Origin: Pomphorhynchus laevis | Lineage: Eukaryota > Acanthocephala > Palaeacanthocephala > Echinorhynchida > Pomphorhynchidae | NCBI GenBank assembly: GCA_012934845.2 | Contig: WNNJ02000563.1 | Coordinates: 184,228-248,227 of the forward strand | DNA length: 64,000 bases | Direction: 5' to 3' | Shown here: positions 56,256 to 64,000 of the stretch, in pieces | How positions within the stretch are numbered: position 1 is the first letter of the stretch | How the letters are laid out: each line of letters starts with the position of its first letter | The notes under the pieces: generated by a model | Database searches by the model: none | What the model was told of the DNA's origin: nothing | Seen by the model: only the letters and a program-made list of their open reading frames with translations | Program-made: the position numbers and the translations under genes

Positions 56256-56772
56256 TGCTATATCACACAAAATGATTTCGCAGCAAATACCAGCAACGGT
56301 ATCATTCATTACTTCCAACTTGATACGTATTTACTTACAACACGCCAGTTTTTAGCCTGACGTATTGATATTCTTTCGTCTTCTATTGCTGCGCGATGGT
56401 ACACTCGCCAGACTCATCAGAAGGTTGTGCAATGCTGTAGTTTCTTTTGAACACTATTTGCACTAACATATTTGAACCTAGATTCTCTCGATCGGTAGTA
56501 TACGCCTTACTGACTAGGTTAACCATCCAGTACAACTAGGAATTCTTCAGTATTTGAAACCTTCAATGTAATGAATTTTTAATATTACATTTTCCGAAAT
56601 GCATTCAAAGCATTCTTTCTTTATATTTAACACCGATCTGATCTGGAGATCATAGAATCGGTGCTGGTGATTCTTTGATGGATTCTTTTATTTATTTTTC
56701 AATTATGCTAGATCACACAGAATGATTTCGCAGCAGAAACACCTACCGTATCATTACTTCCAACTTCATCCA
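56256..56772. repeat. Direct repeat pair
   Basis: gatcacacagaatgatttcg, gcag and gtatcattacttccaactt (56704-56772) repeat 56260-56325 with small differences. Class unknown. Confidence 0.65.
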
Positions 56773-56889
56773 CTTTAGGTATATATAAAATGTGGATTGT
56801 GCAGCTGCAGGTTGGAATATATTCTGTATGCTTTCATATGTATTTGTAGAATAATTATAACCAAAATGAAAATCAGTTATATTTTTATA

Positions 56890-56925
56890 ACAACGTTTCG
56901 ATCCTCAGTAGGAGCTTTTTCAAGT
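56890..56925 (-). other. Hammerhead-like fragment
   Basis: Minus strand CTTGAAA, AAGCTCCTACTGAGGATC, GAAACGTTG; order resembles the other fragments, core degraded. Confidence 0.3.
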
Positions 56926-57042
56926 CAAATCAATGATTTACAATTTCAAAATTAGTTAGACGCAAAACAGAAAAATGTAATGTTAGAAAATTGAAGAAAA
57001 GAGAATAATTGAATCTATGTTACGTGCTGTCATTGCAGCATT

Positions 57043-57114
57043 GATAGTTGTGTCAATTCAAATGGGACATCGGCCATTAATGGCGGATGTACCATTTGGA
57101 TTGACACAACTATT
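57043..57114. mobile_element. Short palindromic MITE-like unit
   Basis: gatagttgtgtcaattcaaa / tttggattgacacaactatt arms around ggccattaatggc. About 70 bp, nearly symmetric. Confidence 0.75.
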
Positions 57115-57337
57115 AATATCCAAAAACACCGCTTTAAATGCCATATATAGATGTTGAAACAACTGCCGTTTGTGACCAAATATTGATCCATAATTTAAAT
57201 TTGTAAAAATAATAACAGAACGCAAAAGATTATATATATAATATTTTGCGTCCTCTTATTATTTATTTATTAGTATAAATTAAAATCAATTTATAAACTA
57301 CTTCCGGTTGGGATCACGCTATGACCACCAAAATATA

Positions 57338-57597
57338 TACGAAATATGATTATTGGTATCTACTAACAAAAAAACAGAGATTAATTCTTCAATTTACGTT
57401 TCGTCTTGCGGCTTATTCAAAAATTGTTTTAATTTGGTAATATCAATTTATTTTTAATTTGGTAACAACACTGGTTAAAACAATTTTCTTGTTATTACCA
57501 AATTAAAACAATTTTTGAATAAGCCGCAAGGCGAAACGTAAATTGAAGAATTACTCTTTGTTTTTTGTTGGTAGAAACCAATAATCATATTTCGTAT
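57338..57597. repeat. Inverted repeat, about 103-bp arms, with hammerhead-like ends
   Basis: The left arm begins atacgaaatatgattattgg and the right arm ends ccaataatcatatttcgtat; the spacer is 57441-57493. At 57515-57540 (+) TTGAATA, A, GCC-GCAA-GGC, GAAACGTA gives a stem-loop of hammerhead type with a decayed core; the left arm holds the mirror copy (57396-57420). Confidence 0.85.
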
Positions 57598-57979
57598 TAT
57601 ATATATACAGAACGTGGTACGCTATAGAATCGGATCGAGGCTGGGTCGTTCTTGTAACGATGCAAATAAATAATACATTTATGGTCTAAAAGAACAAACA
57701 AACTCGAAAGATAGAATTATTATTTTTTATATCAAGGCTTACTGTCCTTCTTTAGTGTTACAGTTTCACAAAATTTTATCAAAACTCTTGCATCGCCTAC
57801 CATATATATTTAGTCGTTTTAGATCATAAAGAATCACACAAGTTGTTTTACTTTCGAATAAATAAAAAAGTAAAAAAAGTTGTTTTACTTTCGAATAAAT
57901 AAAAAAAAGAATCACTGTAAGTGATCTAAATATGTTCGTTGTTTAATTGTTGATCTGACATCACTTAACCTATCCAATA

Positions 57980-59560
57980 TAATTCTTGTGTTTTTTTCCT
58001 CTTGCTCGTATCGGGTATGCTAGCCTCGATTATCGTTGTTTTCATTAATTCTCGATACAATGTCTGGCAGCTCCGTCGTTTTTAGCGCATCTATGTACAA
58101 TATCGCATCTATGCGTTAGAGCGCGGACGTTCATTTGTCCGCCTGTCTGTCCAATGTACATTTTAGAGCACTCCACGCATTTTCACATGTAAATTACATC
58201 TTTACTTTTGCTATTATTTATTCCCTTTACCCTATATTTTGCCTCAGCTAGCGAGCATTTCTGTGCTTTCCATTTCAGCACAGCATTAGCATTTTCTATC
58301 ACCACATGGTTTGCTGATGCTTCTGTTATCTTTCTGTGATTTACTGGCTAGCAGATGTTTTATAGTACGACGATTGTGAAAATCAATATTCGGTATCTTA
58401 ATTAATGATCGGCAATCAGTGTCTATACCTTTAACCGCTTGCATTTTATCATGATTCAAATTTTCGAATTCGGGATGATATGCGAATACTTTGTAAAAGT
58501 CCTAACATATGTTTTCTTTGTTTTGTTTTGAGAGTGCAGATTCTCTTGTTATGGATTTTACTCTATTTGAATGTTTCTTTAATATCTTTATTCTATAGCC
58601 TCGCACGAAGAGTTCGTTGGTCAATTTCTTTAAATGTTTCTCGAATTCGCCATTTCGCTCGCAAATTTTTCGTATTCTCAAGAATTCGTTTTTGACGGCA
58701 GCATTTTCGACTCTTCTTGATACACTACTCCGAGCATGTAAGAAATTTCGATTACCATCGATTTTTTTATGTAGTGTCATCATCCAAGCCCCATCAACTT
58801 TGTGTATTTCTGTATCCAGAAATATTGCGGGCCGTTCGATGTTATGTGTGAAGTGTAGTTCGCTTGTTCTGTTCAACGCTTCCACAAATGTTTTTAATTC
58901 ATCTTCTCCGTGTGTCCATACTGCAATTACATCATCGATATAGTGCCATCATATCATTAGTTTTAGTTTGGCACTAGCAATGAATGATTCTTCAATTTGG
59001 GCTACGTATAGACTGGCAAAAGCCGGTGCTGCGAGACTGCCCATAGCTGTATCAATCTTTTGTATGTATAGTTTTCCATCAAATAAAAATGTGTTGGATT
59101 GAAGAATTAATTCGAGAAGTTTGATATATGTATCGGCCTCACAATCTTCATATTAATAATTTGATACCCATTTGCAGGTTGCGTTTATGCCGTTTGATAA
59201 ATTAATGGAGGTGTAGAGCGATTGGACATCCAAGGTTACTATGGTTGCATCACCTGGAATATTTGTTTTTAGGGAATCGAACTTTCGGAGGAATTCATCG
59301 GTGCTTTCAATGTATGATGGTCTGCTCGTCAAAATCGGATGTATTCTTTGGTGTAGCCACTTTGCCAGTTTCTCTGTGGCTGTGCTAATATTGCTAATTA
59401 TCGGTCGTCCAGGACAAGGGGTTATATTCTTATGTAGCTTTGGTAGAATTACATATATCATAGACGAGGATTATTTACAATGATTTCATTAGCTGTGTTC
59501 TTATTAAGGAGGGCTTTAATCATTGCATTAATGTCTTTAATAATTTGTATACGTGAGTTA
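57980..59560 (-). pseudogene. Canonical PLE relic 1 (RT then GIY-YIG)
   Basis: Minus-strand order: LPKLHKN...GRPIISNIS and TLDVQSLYTSI (motif A) at 59153-59461; MGSLAAPAFASLYVAQIEES (motif B) at about 58990-59050; YIDDVIAVWTHGEDEL (motif C) at about 58895-58945; thumb at 58502-58885; CCAEMES at about 58285; and a C-terminal GIY-YIG part KMYIGQTGGQMNVRALTHRC at about 58100-58170. The RT-first order is that of Penelope/Poseidon/Neptune-type elements. Stops and frameshifts occur throughout; YIDD itself is intact. Confidence 0.88.
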
Positions 59561-61440
59561 TCTCTTCAAAGTATATCTTTCAAACACCACGATCACGGAG
59601 AATCAAAAATCATTCATCTTACTTGACCTTAAATTCGCAATAACACCGCGTGAATTCAATAGGCTTGAATTCATAAATAATCCAGATCAGTACCTCATAG
59701 CATGTTCAAGAATATAGAAGATATGAACCTTTGTACAATGACTAAAAACAAGGTCCTCAAAAACGAGCTGAGACAAAAATTTATTAGATTGAATCCTAAC
59801 CTCAGAACAACTCCAAAATGTCATGATAATTTTGGCAGTCCAAAACATCTCTCTTTCTTTTCTCTTAGTATCATCCTTCAGCTGATTTTCATTAACTGTT
59901 ATGGAGAAACTGTGAGTTTTGTTCATTAATATATGTTCTACTGCTATATCACTATATTTTACCAGTATTTATTCGAGAGCGTCGGAGATTGTTTCTTCTA
60001 CTTATTGCGAGATTAGTTTCACCAACATATTGGACTTTACATTTTTTTGCAGATCAGGACGTAAACAAGTCCAATTGTTTTGCAGTTATTAATTCCTTTT
60101 ACTGCGTATTTTGAATTAGTCATTGAGCTGTGAAAAATATTCTCTTGAGTCCATATCATTGCAACATCTGCAACGTCTCCCAACACAAGGAATTGACATC
60201 CTGGAAATCAGATTATCTGTCAATAATCTGGCATTGCTTACTTTGAATCGAATTTTTTTAAGCATTTTGAAAAAGATCTTAAGATTAGGGTGATATTCTA
60301 AACAAATGTTATTTGCCTCAGTAAGAGCCAATTTTATATCCCTTTTAAGTTGTTTGAATTTTGGATGCCATTTAAATACGATAACTTTTATGTCAATTTT
60401 GGTCTCTATCGGATCACCTTTCAGTATGTCTTCTTTTAATACGTTTAAATATCTTTTAGCAGAATTATCTACTTGAGTAAAGCTATACCCTCGTGCCATC
60501 AAATATTTACGTAATTGTACGTATGTTCCAAGAAAGTCTATGTGCTGAGAACAAATCTTCTTTGCTCTCAACACTTCATTTGCAATCATATTCCGCTTTA
60601 CGTAGGTTGGGTGCTTACTCGATGCGTGCAGGTACACAGCTTTCCAAGTAGATTTCCAATGGATCCGCGTATGTAAGGATTTATCAATTACAAATATTTG
60701 TACTCCAATAAATGACACCGTTTTGCTGGAAAATTCTTTTATAGTAAATTTTAGAGACCCTACGCTATTCAGATACTTCACAAATACGTTGAGTTCTTCA
60801 GCTGAATGTTTCCACACTATCAGTACATCATTAATATATCGGAGATAGTGAAGTGGCTCCAACAAGCTTGTGTTTATACATTTCTCCTCAATAGACGCTA
60901 CGTACAAAATATCAAACGATGGTCCGACAGGGGTACCCATCGCACATCAACCATATGCACAAATACTTGTCCATTAAAGTTAAAGACGTTATTCTTTATG
61001 ACTGCTTTTAATATTTATTTTAACGAATCAACAATAATGTCGTCATAATCACAGTTTGTCTTCAAGAACTATGCTACAGCTTGAATTCCATCGTCCAGCG
61101 GAATGAATGTGCATAGTGACTCAATGTCACATGTAACTAGTAAGCAATTTTTATCCCAACAGGTTCGCCATTTTTCTACTAAACGTATTAAAGAGTCCAC
61201 ATCAGGTAAATACGAACGCACTGTTAAGAGAGCCGGTTTCAGCAGCACATGCAGGTATTTTGATAATTGCTTGGTGAGTGAATTTACGTTGCTGATAATT
61301 GGACGTCCGAGGCAAGGGGTTATTGCTTTGTGCGTTTTGGATAAAATAAAATGTTCCTTTCGTGGTTGTTGCTGCAGGCCCTAATTTTGTCTTTATATAT
61401 AATTAAATTTTCGTTAAATTGATGACTAGGATCCATTATT
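59561..61440 (-). pseudogene. Canonical PLE relic 2
   Basis: LGRPIISNVNSLTKQLSKYL at about 61240-61310, motif A region CDIESLCTFIPLDDGIQAV at about 61085-61135, then an open frame 60116-60940 with MGTPVGPSFDILYVASIEE (motif B), LRYINDVLIVWKHSAEEL (motif C, YIND) and the thumb, ending in a Cys-rich CVGRRCRCCNDM. A decayed GIY-YIG follows at about 59690-60115 (KRKEREMFWTAKI near 59845). It is distinct in sequence from relics 1 and 3. Confidence 0.88.
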
Positions 61441-61444
61441 TGTA

Positions 61445-61680
61445 TACAAATTTACAATATATGTGTGATTAGTAAACTAGTAAAGTACAGAACACACTAG
61501 ACGTTACGCTTTATTGCTTTATCAATCTGAAACATATCAATCTAAAACATATCAATCTAAAACTTTATCAATTTAGATTTATCAATCTAAATCTTTATCA
61601 ATCTAAAACATAGGTAACATTAAAAATCAAATCGGAGACAGAGACAATAAGAAAAACGCTGAACTCAGGTTATGTCTGGC
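61445..61680 (-). repeat. Inverted terminal repeat of PLE relic 3, with tandem expansion
   Basis: gtaaactagtaaagtacaga, tgctttatcaatctgaaac and ctgaactcaggttatgtctg mirror 63462-63620. Within it atcaatctaaaacat-like words are repeated about six times (61521-61612). Pseudo-LTRs in inverted arrangement are known for PLEs. Confidence 0.85.
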
Positions 61681-61689
61681 CATTTGAAA

Positions 61690-63450
61690 AAAAAGTTTAT
61701 TAATTCCATTTTGTGAGTCGCACATTAATTGGCCGATTAATTTTTGTTCAATAAATTTTCTCATCTTATTATTGTCGAAATTTTTTGGTAACTATATAGT
61801 TGAAGCAATCGATGGTTAGCGAGTATTTTGTTACAAAATGTTGAACTATCGCGTCTTGTGTGGTAGCTTTGTTTTTAATATCCGCATGGCAATTATTTAA
61901 ACGTTCACTCAAGCTACGTCCTGTTTCTCCAACATATTGGAGGTAACAGTGTTGGCAATGTGCTAAATAAATAATGTCTTTGGTGCTGCAATTAACTTCA
62001 CCTATAACGTTATAATTGATACCTGTTATGGTGCTTCTAAATTGAATACTTTCTGTTAATTGAGCGCAACATTTACATCTTTTTATTACACATTTTTTAC
62101 ATTGATTGATGTTTTTTGTCAAATTCGAATGCCTTTTATCATTTATTATATGTCGGTCAATTTTATTGTTAACTTGATAGATCCATTGGATATCCGGTAG
62201 CGTCAAATTTTTAGCTGTTGCAATTGTGCGCATTTTTTCTTTATACATTTCTGTGTCTAACCGTGGGGTGGTAAGGTATAATTAAATAATTGAAGTTTTG
62301 CTTTTATTTGTTACTTTCAGTTGTTTTACATAATTGAGTGTTTTTAAATATTGATAAGTGGTTTTGTTGTCTGGCTCTTTGGATTCCGCTCAAAATATTA
62401 TGTGTAACGAAAACTCGGTTTTTTAAAATGTTTTTAAGGTTTTTGATATGAATCTCGCTTATATCGGGCTCGCTGCATATATTCATAATTCTCGCTGCCT
62501 CGCTATGAGTAGTTGCTTTTTTGTACAATTTTGATGCCCGCTATTCGCGTGGAGATAGTTCGGTATTGATGCTGATTTTCTGTAAATACTTGTTTGTATA
62601 TTTTGTTTATCGTCTCTATAGACTGAAACGTCCAGGAAATTGGCAGGGATTGGGACTGATGTGGTGAATTTTGAACATCCGAAATTTTTATGTCTAAAGA
62701 ACTTTTCTAAGTTTGTTTGCCCATGTTTCCAAACCATGAATATATCATCAATGTAAGGTACGAATAAAAAAGGTTTTAATTCAAATGATTGCATCATGTT
62801 TACTTCATAGTCACTTATAAATAAATACTATGGCATAACTCGGTGCAACAGCTGTGCCAATGGTTGATCCTGTTAGTTGTCTGAAGTGTTTGCCATTAAA
62901 TTTAAAGACATTATTCTTCAGAATAAATTCCATACTTTCTAAAACAAAATTTCTCTTTTTTCACACCAATTATTAGCTGTCATTGCTTTATTTAATGCGT
63001 TTAAGCCATTTGCATATAGAATAGAGGGATATAGTGATTCCACGTCCATCGTGATTAACAAATCCGTGGGCAGGATGTTATTTTTGACCGCATTTAGTTT
63101 GATTAGAAATTTGGTTGTGTTTTCTATATGTTCCATTACTTGTTTGGCTAGTTGAAAAATTAGTTGATGTAATCGTTTTGATAGCATTTCCGTTGTTGTC
63201 CCGATGCAATTGAATATTGGTCGTCCTATCGCTGGTCTACATGATTTGTGTATTTTTGGTAGTAGGTAGTATCTACCGATTTTTTTTGTTTTGGAATAAG
63301 TTGATCAACATACTTCCTTGTAGGTAATTTCTACTAATGTGTTCATTAATCAGATTTATTAATTTCTGTTTGATATTATCTAGCTTTTCTATATCGATGG
63401 TCGTGTAATTGTTTGTTTGTAGTTATCGATTTCCTTCATTTATGCAATCA
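61690..63450 (-). pseudogene. Canonical PLE relic 3 (RT then GIY-YIG)
   Basis: Pieces in order: LPKIHKSCRPAIGRPIFNCI (about 63190-63260), MDVESLYPSILYANGLNAL (motif A, 62990-63050), VPYIDDIFMVWKHGQTNLEK (motif C, about 62710-62770), thumb at 62304-62660, and a 159-codon frame 61769-62248 with GIY-YIG: DIIYLAHCQHCYLQYVGETG and ERLNNCHADI, VQHF. Here the Cys pair is C-x-x-C, unlike C-x-C in the Naiad copy. Frameshifts separate the pieces. It is flanked by inverted repeats. Confidence 0.9.
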
Positions 63451-63461
63451 TTTGAGTTCCA

Positions 63462-63620
63462 AACAGACATAACCTGAGTTCAGCGTTTTTCTTATTGTCT
63501 CTGTCTCCGATTTGATTTTTAATGTTACCTATGTTTTAGATTGATAAAGCAATAAAGCGTAACGTCTAGTGTGTTCTGTACTTTACTAGTTTACTAATCA
63601 CACATATATTATATATAATA
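63462..63620 (+). repeat. Inverted terminal repeat of PLE relic 3, second arm
   Basis: Mirror of 61445-61680: cagacataacctgagttcag, tgttttagattgataaagca, gttctgtactttactagttt and cacacatatattatatata. Another copy is at 48130-48235. Confidence 0.88.
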
Positions 63621-64000
63621 CAGTCACTGAAAATCAACAATGAACAAATCTAATTTAAAAAATATTTTAATTGTATTTATAATTTACTTAGTGATCTGTA
63701 GCGAGCTATCGATAAAAAAGTCGACGTATTTTTTATCACAAGGTTTCAAACATTTAAGGTGTCATGTCACTGGTTGCATATAAAAATCCGCTAATCCGAA
63801 TACATGGATGATTTTACACATTGCGCTCTAGTCCTTCCTACAACACAGGTATATACTTATTTTTCCAAGTTAAGATTTAATCCATTCCCAATGATGATAG
63901 AATCAATGTTCGATAATATATGTTTAGCATAAAAAGATCACAATTTTTATGCTATGGTTTTGAGCATATATATACCATTTAGTATATATATACTATTTAG
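63621..64000. other. Window end, no feature recognised
   Basis: AT-rich. The piece tttaaggtgtcatgtcactg near 63752 gives C-H-x-x-H in one frame but lacks the rest of a C1 domain and stops soon after, so it is not called as an exon. Confidence 0.4.

Noticed and set aside
58480-58695. Plus-strand open frames over the PLE region (58480-59483, 60806-61384)
   Set aside because: They lie antisense to clear RT and GIY-YIG reading frames.
63740-63800. C-H-x-x-H sequence as the missing ROCK C1 half
   Set aside because: No Cys at the needed C1 spacings, a stop soon after, and no convincing splice pair.

Overview
The window is strongly AT-rich animal DNA. It carries one recognisable host gene on the + strand: the middle and C-terminal part of a Rho-associated coiled-coil kinase (ROCK family), with fourteen exons from 4000 to 47041. 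Exon phases agree at every junction and introns run from 52 bp to about 16 kb. The kinase N-lobe (glycine loop, catalytic Lys) lies upstream of the window. The second half of the C1 domain and the rest of the split PH domain were not found with confidence. Large repeat-filled introns and the mix of Penelope-like elements point to an invertebrate; the sequence alone does not let me name the phylum.

Almost everything between the exons is mobile DNA. The commonest family (11 copies or pieces) is a Penelope-like element (PLE) with permuted order: a GIY-YIG endonuclease comes before the reverse transcriptase (RT), joined by a linker with a C-x-C motif. That is the Naiad architecture. The best copies are at 23774-26500 (-) and about 48990-51765 (+); all are broken. 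Canonical PLEs, with RT first and GIY-YIG last, occupy 57980-63450 as three head-to-tail minus-strand relics, and a further RT relic is at 40-770. Three relics of non-LTR retrotransposons (7860-9890, 19665-21170, 43130-43720, all -) and several MITE-like or fold-back elements are also present.

The most striking non-coding feature is a tandem array at 18437-19664 (about 3.5 units of 351 bp). Each complete unit carries a textbook type I hammerhead ribozyme on the minus strand: CUGAUGA core, 5-bp helix II, GAAA, helix III capped by UACG, and a GUC cleavage triplet. This is the organisation of a retrozyme. It starts against a (TA)n tract and ends inside a LINE RT relic. Other hammerhead-like fragments, mostly with one extra base after the core, recur in MITEs and PLE ends across the window.

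Layout: 1-3999 repeat relics; 4000-6679 kinase exons 1-4; 6680-12123 LINE relic and repeats; 12124-15059 exons 5-6; 15060-31302 a 16-kb intron with a perfect 205-bp-arm palindrome, two Naiad copies, the retrozyme array, a LINE and fold-back elements; 31303-42780 coiled-coil, Rho-binding and first PH exons; 42781-47041 PH and C1 exons; 47042-64000 Naiad and canonical PLE accumulation with no certain host exon.
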